64,000 bases of DNA from Agromyces ramosus (GCF_004216665.1 NZ_SGWY01000002.1:38685-102684); one strand, 5' to 3'; positions 1 to 8,344 are shown, numbered from the stretch's first letter. The notes: generated by a model from the letters alone, not told the origin. Numbers and translations are program-made.

Positions 1-134
1 GGCGACAGGTGGGCAGGCGACAGGTGGGCAGGCGACAGGTGGGCAGGCGACAGGTGGGCAGGCGACAGGTGGGCAGGCGACAGGTGGGCAGGCGACAGGT
101 GGGCAGGCGACAGCTGGGCAGGCGACAGGTGGGC
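1..134. repeat. 15-bp tandem repeat array (about 9 units), cut by window edge
   Basis: Nine head-to-tail copies of GGCGACAGGTGGGCA fill the left edge. The first eight are full length and the ninth lacks its last base. The only internal variant is unit 8 (106-120), which reads CAGCTG instead of CAGGTG. The array probably continues to the left of the window. It lies downstream of the leftward MarR gene (stop near 163). The period is a multiple of three, so it stays open as a GRRQV-like repeat, but nothing suggests it is translated. Confidence 0.95.
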
Positions 135-162
135 GGCCGCGGGAGGGTGGCCCGAGCGTGCC

Positions 163-654
163 TCAGTCGAACCCGAGGCTCAACTTCCGCAGCAGCGACG
201 CGAGCCGCTTCTGCTCGGCCGCGGGCAGGCCTTCGAGCAGCTCGGACTCCGCGTCGACCAGACGGGTGATCGCGGCGTCGACCCGGGTGAGGCCCGCGGG
301 GCTCATCTCGACGAGGATGCCGCGGCCGTCGTTGGGATCGGTCTGCCGCGTGACCAGACCGCGCTCTACGAGCCGGTCGATGCGGTTCGTCATGGTGCCG
401 CTCGAGACGAGCGTCTGCTGCAGCAGCTGCTTGGGGGAGAGGCGGTAGGGCGGGCCGGCACGGCGCAGCGCCGAGAGCACGTCGAACTCCGAGGCCTCGA
501 GCTCCGATCGCGCGAACGCCTGCCGACGGGCGCGGTCGAGGTGCTTCGAGAGGCGGGCGACCCGGGAGAGCACCTGCAGCGGTGCGAAGTCGAGGTCGGG
601 CCGCTCGCGCTCCCAGTCGCCCACGATCCGGTCGACCTCGTCAGCATCCGTCAT
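163..654 (-). CDS. MarR family transcriptional regulator
   Basis: A 163-residue protein of typical MarR length. The N-terminal helix (about residues 20-55) would dimerise. The winged helix-turn-helix spans about 58-118: a recognition region with LVSSGTMTNRIDRLVERGLV and a wing containing DPNDGRG followed by VEMSPAG. The C-terminal helices complete the dimer interface. I chose the ATG at 652-654 because it gives the normal family N terminus; the frame stays open far upstream, opposite glmU, but that extension is not MarR-like. The gene is transcribed away from tRNA-Gln/glmU. Its ligand and targets cannot be inferred, as no obviously co-regulated efflux or catabolic gene adjoins it. Confidence 0.9.
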   Translation of the reverse strand: MTDADEVDRIVGDWERERPDLDFAPLQVLSRVARLSKHLDRARRQAFARSELEASEFDVLSALRRAGPPYRLSPKQLLQQTLVSSGTMTNRIDRLVERGLVTRQTDPNDGRGILVEMSPAGLTRVDAAITRLVDAESELLEGLPAAEQKRLASLLRKLSLGFD

Positions 655-750
655 GCCGCCATTATCCCGCCGGCCACGGGGCACGGATGCCACGGGGCAT
701 TCCGCGCACCATGGCAGACTGGTTGGCGCGTCGGGGCCCGACCCGCGCGG

Positions 751-822
751 TCCGCCATGGTGTAACGGCAGCACGACAGCCTTTGGAGCTGTGAGGACCA
801 GGTTCGAATCCTGGTGGCGGAG
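751..822 (+). tRNA. tRNA-Gln (anticodon TTG)
   Basis: A complete cloverleaf. The acceptor stem TCCGCCA (751-757) pairs with TGGCGGA (815-821), and the discriminator is G822. The anticodon stem ACAGC/GCTGT encloses the loop CTTTGGA, giving anticodon UUG (Gln, CAA codons). The T arm carries the GGTTCGAATCC consensus. CCA is not encoded: the next bases are CAT, and the ATG of glmU starts at 824. The tRNA and glmU are therefore virtually fused and probably share a transcript. Confidence 0.97.
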
Positions 823-823
823 C

Positions 824-2281
824 ATGGACCAGCAACTCGCCATCATCGTGCTCGCCGCCGGCCAGGGCACCCGCATGAAGTCCGCCACGCCGAAGCTCCT
901 GCACCCCCTCGCGGGGTCGCCGATCGTGGCACACGTGCTGCGCACGGCGAACGCGCTCGGCGCCGCACACGTCGTGGCGGTCGTGCGCCACGAGCGCGAC
1001 CGGGTCGCCGCGGAGGTCGAGGCGGCGATGCCCGGGATCATCGTCGTCGACCAGGACGAGATCCCGGGCACCGGGCGCGCGGTCGAGCAGGCGCTGGCGG
1101 CACTCCCCGACGGGTTCGACGGCGAGGTGCTCGTGCTGAACGGCGACGTGCCGCTCCTCGACGCCGACACGCTCGCCGCGTTCCTCGGGCAGCACCGCGG
1201 CCACGCCGCGCAGGCATCCGTGCTCTCGGCCGTGTACGACGACCCGACCGGGTACGGCCGCGTCGTCCGCGACGACCGCGGCGGGTTCGACCGCATCGTC
1301 GAGCAGAAGGACGCGACCGACGACGAGCGGGCGATCGCCGAGATCAACGCGGGCATCTACGCGTTCGGCGCCGGAGCCCTGCGCGACCAGCTCGCCAACC
1401 TCACGACCGACAACGCGCAGGGCGAGAAGTACCTCACCGACGTGATCCAGTTGCTCCGCGAAGCCGGCTCCGAGGTCGAGGCCGTACCCGTGTCGGAGCC
1501 GTGGCTCGTCGCGGGCATCAACGATCGTGCGCAGCTCTCCGAGACCGCGGCCCGCCTGAACGCGCTCATCGTGCGCGGCTGGCAGCTCAACGGCGTCACC
1601 ATCGAGGACCCGGCGACCACGTGGATCGACCTCGACGTGAAGATCGATCCCGACGTCACGATCCGCCCCGGCACGCAGCTCAAGGGCGCTACGGTGATCG
1701 CCACGGGCGCGGTCGTCGGCCCCGACACGACGCTCGTCGACTGCGAGGTCGGCCGCGGCGCCGAGGTGAAGCGCACGGATGCCACGCTGTCGGTGATCGG
1801 CGACGGGGCATCCGTCGGTCCGTTCTCCTACCTGCGGCCGGGCACCGTGCTGGGCGCCGACGGCAAGATCGGCACCTTCGTCGAGACGAAGAACTCGACC
1901 ATCGGCGAGGGCAGCAAGGTGCCGCACCTCTCGTACGTCGGCGACGCCACGATCGGCGTCCACTCCAACATCGGCGCCGGGTCGATCTTCGCGAACTACG
2001 ACGGCGTGCGGAAGCACCACACCGAGGTCGGCTCCCATGTGCGCACCGGCTCGCACGGCGTCTTCGTCGCGCCCATTAGGATTGGCGACGGGGTCTACAC
2101 GGCTGCCGGCACCGTCGTCCGAAAGGACGTCCCCGCGGGCGCCCTCGCCGTGAACGTGGCCCCGCAACGCAACATCGAGGGATGGGTCCAGACGCACCGA
2201 CCCGGCACCGCGGCGGCCCAGGCGGCCGAGGCGGCCGACGAGGCATCCGGCTCGGCATCGATCGACGCAGCCGCCGACTGA
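824..2281 (+). CDS. glmU: bifunctional UDP-N-acetylglucosamine pyrophosphorylase / glucosamine-1-phosphate acetyltransferase
   Basis: A 485-residue GlmU, which acetylates glucosamine-1-phosphate and uridylylates the product to UDP-GlcNAc, the precursor of peptidoglycan. The nucleotidyltransferase domain begins with LAAGQGTRMKS and carries LNGDVPLL near residue 105. A left-handed beta-helix of hexapeptide repeats fills the second half, with the acetyltransferase region around YLRPG, KIGTFVETKNS and NIGAGSIFANYDG. The C-terminal tail is Ala/Ser rich. ATG 824 gives MDQQLAIIVLAAG, the family start. It lies one base after the tRNA discriminator, so there is no Shine-Dalgarno outside the tRNA. prs follows after a 34-bp gap. 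Confidence 0.97.
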   Translation: MDQQLAIIVLAAGQGTRMKSATPKLLHPLAGSPIVAHVLRTANALGAAHVVAVVRHERDRVAAEVEAAMPGIIVVDQDEIPGTGRAVEQALAALPDGFDGEVLVLNGDVPLLDADTLAAFLGQHRGHAAQASVLSAVYDDPTGYGRVVRDDRGGFDRIVEQKDATDDERAIAEINAGIYAFGAGALRDQLANLTTDNAQGEKYLTDVIQLLREAGSEVEAVPVSEPWLVAGINDRAQLSETAARLNALIVRGWQLNGVTIEDPATTWIDLDVKIDPDVTIRPGTQLKGATVIATGAVVGPDTTLVDCEVGRGAEVKRTDATLSVIGDGASVGPFSYLRPGTVLGADGKIGTFVETKNSTIGEGSKVPHLSYVGDATIGVHSNIGAGSIFANYDGVRKHHTEVGSHVRTGSHGVFVAPIRIGDGVYTAAGTVVRKDVPAGALAVNVAPQRNIEGWVQTHRPGTAAAQAAEAADEASGSASIDAAAD

Positions 2282-2315
2282 CGCACCGGCTCACGCGGGT
2301 GGAGAGGACAACCAC

Positions 2316-3293
2316 ATGTCGGGAATCGAGACCACCGGATCGAAGCGCCTCGTGCTCGTCTCCGGACGAGCCCACCCGGAGCTCGCGGAGCAGATCGCCG
2401 AGGAGCTCGGTTCCGAGCTCGTGCCGACCGACGCCCGCACGTTCGCGAACGGCGAGATCTACGCGCGCTACGACGAGAGCGTGCGCGGCTCCGACGCGTT
2501 CGTGATCCAGTCGCACACGTCGCCGATCAACGAGTGGCTCATGGAGCAGCTGATCATGATCGACGCGCTGAAGCGCGCCTCCGCGAAGCGCATCACCGTG
2601 GTCTCCCCGTTCTACCCCTACGCGCGTCAGGACAAGAAGGGCCGCGGGCGGGAGCCCATCTCGGCCCGCCTGGTCGCCGACCTCTACAAGGCGGCCGGCG
2701 CCGACCGGATCATGTCGGTCGACCTCCACGCCGCCCAGATCCAAGGCTTCTTCGACGGCCCGGTCGACCACCTCTTCGCCATGCCCGTGCTGCTCGAGCA
2801 CTTCCGCGAGAAGCTCGACCCCGAGACCCTCACCGTGGTGTCGCCCGACATGGGCCGCGTGCGCGTCGCCGACATCTGGAGCGACAAGCTCGGCGCACCG
2901 CTCGCGATCATCCACAAGCGTCGCGACCCCCTCGTGCCGAACCAGGTCTCGGTGCACGAGATCGTCGGCGACGTTCACGGCCGCGTCTGCCTGCTCGTCG
3001 ACGACCTGATCGACACCGGCCGCACGATCGTCAAGGCCGCCGAGGCGCTGAAGGCCAACGGCGCGATCGGCGTGGTGGTGGCCGCCACCCACGCGGTCTT
3101 CTCGAGCCCCGCCGTCGACATCCTGCAGAACGAGTCCATCGACAGCGTCGTGGTCACCGACACGCTGCCGATCCCCGAGTCCAAGCGCTGGGACCGCCTC
3201 ACCGTGCTGCCCATCGCGCCGCTGCTCGCGCGTGCGATCCACGAGGTGTTCGAGGACGGCTCGGTGACGAGCATGTTCGACGGCGCGGCGTAG
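2316..3293 (+). CDS. prs: ribose-phosphate pyrophosphokinase
   Basis: A 325-residue PRPP synthetase that makes 5-phosphoribosyl-1-diphosphate from ribose-5-phosphate and ATP for nucleotide, histidine, tryptophan and NAD synthesis. Visible motifs are SGRAHPELA at the N terminus, the FANGEIYAR segment, the ATP-binding VSPFYPYARQDKK, the metal-binding SVDLHAAQIQGFF (about 130-142) and the PRPP loop LLVDDLIDTGRTI (about 226-238). The Shine-Dalgarno GAGAGGA precedes ATG 2316. The gene lies downstream of glmU, a common actinobacterial pairing, and ends 7 bases before the acyl-CoA ligase, so the three may be co-transcribed. Confidence 0.97.
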   Translation: MSGIETTGSKRLVLVSGRAHPELAEQIAEELGSELVPTDARTFANGEIYARYDESVRGSDAFVIQSHTSPINEWLMEQLIMIDALKRASAKRITVVSPFYPYARQDKKGRGREPISARLVADLYKAAGADRIMSVDLHAAQIQGFFDGPVDHLFAMPVLLEHFREKLDPETLTVVSPDMGRVRVADIWSDKLGAPLAIIHKRRDPLVPNQVSVHEIVGDVHGRVCLLVDDLIDTGRTIVKAAEALKANGAIGVVVAATHAVFSSPAVDILQNESIDSVVVTDTLPIPESKRWDRLTVLPIAPLLARAIHEVFEDGSVTSMFDGAA

Positions 3294-3300
3294 GCCGGCG

Positions 3301-5001
3301 ATGGCGATCACGACCCCGCGACCCTGGCTGGCGAGCTACGCCGACGGCGTGCCGCACGACATCGAGCCGCAGCAGGACTCCCTCTCCGACCTCGTGCGCG
3401 GCTCGGTCGAGCAGTACGGCGACCACGTCGCGCTCGAGTTCTTCGAGCGCACCACGACCTACGCCGAGCTCGGCGACCAGATCGACCGGGCCGCCGAGGG
3501 ACTGCGCCGGCTCGGCGTGCAGAAGGGCGATCCGGTGGCGCTCGTGCTGCCGAACTGCCCGCAGCACATCGTCGCGTTCTACGCGGTGCTGCGCCTCGGC
3601 GCGATCGTGGTCGAGCACAACCCGCTCTACACGCCGCGCGAGCTGCGCCACCAGTTCGAGGACCACGGCGCCCGCGTGGTGATCGCGTGGGACAAGGTCG
3701 TCGAGACGATCCAGGCGTTCCCGGCGGATGTCGCGGTGCAGTCGATCGTGTCGGTCGACGTCACCCGGGCGATGCCGTTCCTCACGCGCGCCATGCTGCG
3801 CCTCCCGGTGGCGAAGGCGCGCGAGTCCCGCGCCGCGCTCACCACGAAGGTGCGCGGCACCATGCCGTGGCGCGAGCTCGTGGCATCCGAGCCGATCGAC
3901 GCCCACATCATCGGCCCCGAGGCGTCCGACGTGGCGCTCATCCAGTACACGAGCGGCACGACCGGCAGCCCGAAGGGCGCCACGCTCACGCACGAGAACC
4001 TCGGCGCGAACGCGGCGCAGGCGCGGGCCTGGGTGCCCGAGATCGAGCGGGGCACCTCGGTGGTGTACGCCGTGCTGCCGATGTTCCACGCCTACGGCCT
4101 CACGCTGTGCCTGACGTTCGCGATGAGCATGGGCTCCCGGCTCGTGCTCTTCCCGAAGTTCGATCCCGAGCTCGTGCTGAAGGTCGTGAAGAAGCACCCG
4201 CCGACCTTCTTCCCCGCGGTGCCGCCGATCTACGACCGTCTCACGAAGGCCGCCGCCGCCGAGGGCGTCTCCCTCCGGGGCATCCAGATCGCCATCTCGG
4301 GCGCGATGCCGCTGTCGGCGGAGGTCGTCGAGCCATGGGAGGCCGCCACCGGCGGCACCCTCGTCGAGGGCTACGGACTCTCGGAGTGCTCGCCGGTGCT
4401 GATCGCCAACCCGGTCGCGCCGAGCCGCAAGGCCGGCACGGTCGGCCTGCCGCTGCCCTCGACCGAGGTGCGCGTCGTCGACCCCGACGATCCCACGCGA
4501 GATCGCGAGCCCGGCGACGAGGGCGAGCTCATCGTGCGCGGGCCCCAGGTGTTCTCGGGGTACTGGAGGAAGCCCGAGGAGACCGCGGCGGTGTTCGTGC
4601 CCGCCGACGACGGCGGGGCCGACTGGTTCCGCACCGGCGACATCGTCGCGATCGACGACGAGGGCTTCGTGCGCGTCGTCGACCGCATCAAGGAGCTGAT
4701 CATCACCGGCGGCTTCAACGTGGCGCCGAGCGAGGTCGAGGAGGCCCTGCGCGCCCACCCCGACGTCGAGGACTGCGCGGTGGTCGGCCTGCCCGACGAG
4801 CGCACCGGCGAGCAGGTCGTGGCGGTCGTCGTCCTGAGGGACGGCGCGACCTTCGACGAGGCCGCGATCCGCGACTTCGCCCGCGGCGAGCTCACGGCCT
4901 ACAAGGTGCCGAAGCGCGTCGTGCAGGTCGACGACCTCCCGCGATCGCTGATCGGCAAGGTGCTGCGCCGTCAGGTCCGCAACGGGCTGCTCGAGGGCTA
5001 G
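3301..5001 (+). CDS. long-chain fatty acid--CoA ligase / AMP-binding protein
   Basis: A 566-residue ANL-superfamily enzyme that adenylates a carboxylic acid and transfers it to CoA. The P-loop-like motif YTSGTTGSPKG sits near residues 216-226. The adenylate-binding YGLSECSP is near 358, DWFRTGD near 441, and the hinge region RIKELIITGGFNVAPSEVEE near 462-480. The conserved C-terminal lysine lies in SLIGKVLRR. Long-chain specificity is inferred from overall FadD-like architecture; the substrate cannot be read directly. It starts 8 bases after prs and is followed 7 bases later by a small hypothetical gene. Confidence 0.92.
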   Translation: MAITTPRPWLASYADGVPHDIEPQQDSLSDLVRGSVEQYGDHVALEFFERTTTYAELGDQIDRAAEGLRRLGVQKGDPVALVLPNCPQHIVAFYAVLRLGAIVVEHNPLYTPRELRHQFEDHGARVVIAWDKVVETIQAFPADVAVQSIVSVDVTRAMPFLTRAMLRLPVAKARESRAALTTKVRGTMPWRELVASEPIDAHIIGPEASDVALIQYTSGTTGSPKGATLTHENLGANAAQARAWVPEIERGTSVVYAVLPMFHAYGLTLCLTFAMSMGSRLVLFPKFDPELVLKVVKKHPPTFFPAVPPIYDRLTKAAAAEGVSLRGIQIAISGAMPLSAEVVEPWEAATGGTLVEGYGLSECSPVLIANPVAPSRKAGTVGLPLPSTEVRVVDPDDPTRDREPGDEGELIVRGPQVFSGYWRKPEETAAVFVPADDGGADWFRTGDIVAIDDEGFVRVVDRIKELIITGGFNVAPSEVEEALRAHPDVEDCAVVGLPDERTGEQVVAVVVLRDGATFDEAAIRDFARGELTAYKVPKRVVQVDDLPRSLIGKVLRRQVRNGLLEG

Positions 5002-5008
5002 GGCCTCC

Positions 5009-5596
5009 GTGACGTTCCTCTCCGCCGACGCGGCCCGTGCGCTCTCGCGCCTGGTCGAGCTCGAGGCCGAGGGGCCCGAGGTCGCGCCGCTCGAGCGCCT
5101 CCGCGGCATCCGCTCGCTCGTCACGGCCCTCGAGGCCGACCCGGCCTCCCTGGCCGCGGCGCGTGCGGCGGTCGAGGCTGGGGCGACGTGGGACGAGGTG
5201 GCGGATGCCGCGGGCCTCAGCCCGGCGGCCGCGAAGTACCGGTGGGCGGGCGACGACGACGCCATCGCCGAGCGCCAGGAGGCCAGCCGCCGACGCAAGC
5301 GCGACCGGCCGTCGAGCGTGCCCACCGACCTGCCGGGCGAGAGCGTCGCCGAGGCCGCGAAGCGCCTCGGGGTCACGGCGCAGGCGATCTACCAGCGGGT
5401 GAACCGCGGCCAGCTCGAGGCGCGCACGATCGAGCTGCCCGACGGCCGGCGCTACAAGCGGGTGTTCACGGCGGCCGCCGACGACCAGACCGCGCCGGTC
5501 GAGCCGGCGACCGCGCCCGTCGAGCCGGCGAGCCCGCCGGTCGAGCCGGCCAGCCCGGTCGACACCGCGGCCCTGTTCAGGGCGCCCGAGGACTGA
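5009..5596 (+). CDS. hypothetical protein, helix-turn-helix-like, with C-terminal PVEPA repeats
   Basis: A 195-residue protein of no family I can name, starting at GTG 5009, 7 bases after the acyl-CoA ligase stop. Two short helical segments look like HTH modules. One is near residues 58-78 (ATWDEVADAAGLSPAAAKYRW). The other is near 112-140 (ESVAEAAKRLGVTAQAIYQRVNRG), which resembles an excisionase- or MerR-like first helix-turn-helix and is followed by ELPDGRRYKR. The tail has several near-repeats of PVEPA. The last 145 bases overlap the 3' end of the convergent membrane-protein gene at 5452-5973. A DNA-binding role is inference only. Confidence 0.7.
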   Translation: MTFLSADAARALSRLVELEAEGPEVAPLERLRGIRSLVTALEADPASLAAARAAVEAGATWDEVADAAGLSPAAAKYRWAGDDDAIAERQEASRRRKRDRPSSVPTDLPGESVAEAAKRLGVTAQAIYQRVNRGQLEARTIELPDGRRYKRVFTAAADDQTAPVEPATAPVEPASPPVEPASPVDTAALFRAPED

Positions 5597-5973
5597 GCGC
5601 GGGCCTCACGCTCGTCGGGCACGTCGAGTTCGGGCGGGCGCGGCATCGCCGGGAGCAGGCCGAGGTTGCCGAGCAGTCGCGAGGTGCCGTTCTCCGAGAT
5701 CGCGAAGCACTCCCACCCCGCACCGCCCGGCGCGAAGAGGTCGAACGTGGTGCGGAACCCGGCCGCGTTCGTGTCGTACGCCGCCACGAACACGGCGCAC
5801 GCGCGGTCGGCGGCCGACTTCGCCACCCCGTAGGCCGAGAGCACCAGCGGCAGCACGAGGGCGCCGAGCGCGACGAGCACGACGATGCGCAGCACCCGCC
5901 GTCGGCGCTGACCGGGCATGGGCTCCTCGTCGTCGAAGGGGTCGGGCTCCAGTTCGGGGTGCGGTCCGGTCAC
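5452..5973 (-). CDS. hypothetical single-pass membrane protein
   Basis: A 173-residue protein starting at a GTG that overlaps the stop of the upstream DUF202 gene by 4 bases, so it is probably the third gene of that operon. An acidic N terminus is followed by a basic RRRR stretch and one membrane segment (about residues 28-48). An extracellular-looking domain follows, containing two cysteines around DRACAVFVAAYDTN and GWECFAISENG. The C terminus is a low-complexity Gly/Ser/Thr repeat (AGSTGAV type) that lies entirely opposite the PVEPA repeat region of the convergent gene. Either both proteins really share this DNA or one annotated end is wrong. Function unknown. Confidence 0.6.
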   Translation of the reverse strand: MTGPHPELEPDPFDDEEPMPGQRRRRVLRIVVLVALGALVLPLVLSAYGVAKSAADRACAVFVAAYDTNAAGFRTTFDLFAPGGAGWECFAISENGTSRLLGNLGLLPAMPRPPELDVPDEREARAQSSGALNRAAVSTGLAGSTGGLAGSTGAVAGSTGAVWSSAAAVNTRL

Positions 5974-6311
5974 GCGGCACCCCCGACGAACACCGAGGCG
6001 ACGCCGCCGGCGCTCGCGACGAGGGTCGCGACCGCGACGCCGAGCAGCGCACCCGCGGGCGGCGTGATCACGAGCCGCTCACCCGACAGCTGACGCCTGC
6101 GCACCGTGCCGATCGCGACGACCGCGCCGGATGCCGCGAAGAGCAGCACGCCGATGGCGACGAGCCACGGCTCGCCGGCGACGAACCCGGCCCGCATCGC
6201 GAGGAGCGCATTGACCGCCATGGCGAGGGCGGTGCGCGTCCACGCGAGCGAGGTGCGCTCCGGCTGCAGGCCCGGATCGCCGGTCGCGTGCACCACGTGG
6301 GACGTCACCAT
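5970..6311 (-). CDS. DUF202 family membrane protein
   Basis: A 113-residue protein with the DUF202 signature LQPERTSLAWTRTALAM near residues 15-32 and three predicted membrane helices. The middle and last helices are Val/Ala/Gly rich. It lies 13 bases downstream of a second DUF202 gene and overlaps the next membrane gene by 4 bases. DUF202 proteins are small inner-membrane proteins of unknown function. The tandem pair could form a hetero-oligomer, but that is inference. Confidence 0.85.
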   Translation of the reverse strand: MVTSHVVHATGDPGLQPERTSLAWTRTALAMAVNALLAMRAGFVAGEPWLVAIGVLLFAASGAVVAIGTVRRRQLSGERLVITPPAGALLGVAVATLVASAGGVASVFVGGAA

Positions 6312-6324
6312 GGTTCCGACCCCC

Positions 6325-6678
6325 TCAACCCACGAGGAGCAGCACGACGAGCACCGCGCTGGTCAGCAGGCAGACGCCCGCGAGCGTGGGGAGGACCCAG
6401 CTGAACGGCAGGGGCCGGCCCTGCCGGATGGCGATCTCGTTGGCCCGCCACCGCGTGTACGACACGACGCTGAGCACCGCGGCGACTGCTCCGAGGCCCA
6501 CGGAGAGCACCGTGACCGCGACGCGCGGGCCCAGCTCGGTGGCGAACTGGTGCAGCAGCACGCCGCCGGCGAGCAGCGCGAGGGCCGTGCGGATCCACGC
6601 GAGGAACGTGCGCTCGTTCGCGAGCGTGAAGCGATAGTCGGGCTCCGTGCCCTCGTGCCGCCACGCCGGCTCCGGCAT
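6325..6678 (-). CDS. DUF202 family membrane protein (YidH-like)
   Basis: A 117-residue protein with the family signature TLANERTFLAWIRTALALLAGG near residues 18-40, followed by two more membrane helices separated by the basic loop YTRWRANEIAIRQG. This resembles E. coli YidH. It is the first gene of a leftward three-gene membrane operon (this gene, a second DUF202 gene, a single-pass protein). It begins about 30 bases downstream of the gnd stop on the same strand, so it may be transcribed from the gnd promoter. Function unknown. Confidence 0.87.
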   Translation of the reverse strand: MPEPAWRHEGTEPDYRFTLANERTFLAWIRTALALLAGGVLLHQFATELGPRVAVTVLSVGLGAVAAVLSVVSYTRWRANEIAIRQGRPLPFSWVLPTLAGVCLLTSAVLVVLLLVG

Positions 6679-6708
6679 CCGCTCGCTCCCTCGTTCGCGC
6701 CCCCGACG

Positions 6709-8172
6709 CTAGTGCGACGAGGGCGTCGTCTCGATCTCGCTGCGGTCGCCCGACCACAGCGTGTGGAACACGCCCGGCCTGTCGACGCGCTTGTACGTGT
6801 GCGCGCCGAAGAAGTCGCGCTGGCCCTGGATCAGCGCGGCCGGGAGGCGCTCCGCGCGGAGGCCGTCGTAGTAGGCGAGCGACGACGAGAAGGCGGGCGT
6901 CGGGATGCCGGCCTGCGCCGCGATCGCGACCACTCGGCGCCAGCTGTCCTGTGCGCCGGCCACGGCGTCGCGGAAGTAGGGGGCCACGACCAGCGCGACG
7001 AGCGAGGGGTCGTCGGCGTACGCCTCGGCGATGCGGTTGAGGAAGCGGGCGCGGATGATGCAGCCGGCGCGCCAGATCTTCGCGATGTCGCCCTTGTGGA
7101 CGTCCCAGCCGAACTGCTCGGCGCCCGCGACGATCTCGTCGAAGCCCTGCGAGTAGGCGATGATCTTCGACGCGTAGAGCGCGCGACGCACGTCCTCGAT
7201 GAACGCGTCGGCGTCGCCGTCGGCCACCTTCCACGCCTCGGCCGGGCCGGGCAGGTCGGCCGCCGCCTCGCGCTGGGCGCGCTTGGAGGACAGGCTGCGG
7301 GCGAACACCGCCTCGGCGATGCCCGAGGTGGGCACGCCGAGGTCGAGGGCGTTCTGCACGGTCCACGCCCCGGTGCCCTTGGCGCCGGCCTCGTCGAGGA
7401 TGACGTCGACGAGCGGCAGGCCGGTCGCGGCATCCGTCTGGCGCAGCACCTCGGCGGTGATCTCGATGAGGTAGCTCTCGAGCTCGCCGGTGTTCCACTC
7501 GGCGAAGACGTCGGCGATCTCGGCAGGGGTCTTGCCGGTGCCCTGGCGGATCAGGTCGTAGGCCTCGGCGATGAGCTGCATGTCGGCGTACTCGATGCCG
7601 TTGTGCACCATCTTCACGAAGTGCCCGGCTCCGTCGGTGCCGACGTGCGTGACGCACGGCTCGCCGTCGGGGGCGACCGCGGCGATGGTCTGCAGGATCG
7701 GGCCGAGCGTCTCGTACGACTGCGCGGTGCCGCCGGGCATCAGCGACGGGCCGTTGAGCGCGCCCTCCTCACCGCCGGAGACGCCCATGCCGACGAAGTG
7801 GATGCCCGTGGAGCTGATCTCCTTCTCACGGCGGATCGTGTCGTGGAAGTTCGCGTTGCCGCCGTCGACGATGATGTCGCCCGGCTCGAAGCGCTGCACG
7901 AGCTCGGAGATGACGGCGTCGGTGCCCTTGCCGGCCTGCACCATGATGATCGCCGTGCGGGGCTTGGCGAGCGACGCGACGAACTCGTCGTAGCCCTCGG
8001 AGGGGACGAAGCCGGCCTCGGGGTGCTCGGAGGTCAGCGTGTGCGTGCGCTCGGGGGAGCGGTTGAACACCGCCACGGTGTTGCCCTCGCGGCTCGCGAG
8101 GTTGCGGGCGAGGTTCGACCCCATCACCGCGAGTCCGACGACGCCGATGTTTGCTGATCCGGTTGCAGGCAC
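6709..8172 (-). CDS. gnd: 6-phosphogluconate dehydrogenase (decarboxylating)
   Basis: A 487-residue enzyme that oxidatively decarboxylates 6-phosphogluconate to ribulose-5-phosphate, producing NADPH. The Rossmann motif GLAVMGSNLARNLA lies at about residues 13-26. The substrate-binding GMGVSGGEEGALNGPSLMPGG lies near 127-147, and the catalytic lysine segment HFVKMVHNGIEY near 183-194. The C-terminal helical domain ends in TLWSGDRSEIETTPSSH. The long form (about 480 residues) matches the NADP-type dimer. It is divergent from gntK, which makes its substrate, and the 172-bp intergenic region probably serves both. Confidence 0.97.
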   Translation of the reverse strand: MPATGSANIGVVGLAVMGSNLARNLASREGNTVAVFNRSPERTHTLTSEHPEAGFVPSEGYDEFVASLAKPRTAIIMVQAGKGTDAVISELVQRFEPGDIIVDGGNANFHDTIRREKEISSTGIHFVGMGVSGGEEGALNGPSLMPGGTAQSYETLGPILQTIAAVAPDGEPCVTHVGTDGAGHFVKMVHNGIEYADMQLIAEAYDLIRQGTGKTPAEIADVFAEWNTGELESYLIEITAEVLRQTDAATGLPLVDVILDEAGAKGTGAWTVQNALDLGVPTSGIAEAVFARSLSSKRAQREAAADLPGPAEAWKVADGDADAFIEDVRRALYASKIIAYSQGFDEIVAGAEQFGWDVHKGDIAKIWRAGCIIRARFLNRIAEAYADDPSLVALVVAPYFRDAVAGAQDSWRRVVAIAAQAGIPTPAFSSSLAYYDGLRAERLPAALIQGQRDFFGAHTYKRVDRPGVFHTLWSGDRSEIETTPSSH

Positions 8173-8331
8173 GAAAGTTCTCCTCGTGGGTTCGGGGGGT
8201 CCAGTCCAGCGTACTGTGAGCCCGGCTCACCGTTGCGCGCTGTTGCGGTGAGATGGACGGTCGCACGCGGGACGACGTACCGTTCCTTCGTCGCGAAGCG
8301 TGCCCATCGGATGCCGCGCACGCGCGTCGGC

Positions 8332-8344
8332 TAGCCTGCAACGC
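8332..8344 (+). promoter_or_regulatory. putative leaderless promoter of gntK
   Basis: A -10-like hexamer TAGCCT (8332-8337) ends 7 bases before the ATG at 8345, and no Shine-Dalgarno intervenes. This is the spacing expected of a leaderless actinobacterial transcript. No convincing -35 element is visible. Confidence 0.5.

Noticed and set aside
1..134. CRISPR array
   Set aside because: The units are contiguous 15-mers with no spacers, and no cas gene is present.
9..269. Repeat protein encoded by the 15-bp array
   Set aside because: The frame stays open only because the unit length is a multiple of three. It has no ribosome site and runs antisense into the MarR gene.
662..2197. Long open frame on the minus strand opposite glmU
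   Set aside because: Composition is Arg/Val/Asp rich as expected for the reverse strand of a GC-biased gene, and the plus-strand GlmU is unmistakable. Similar shadows opposite prs, mfd, fadD and others were also dropped.
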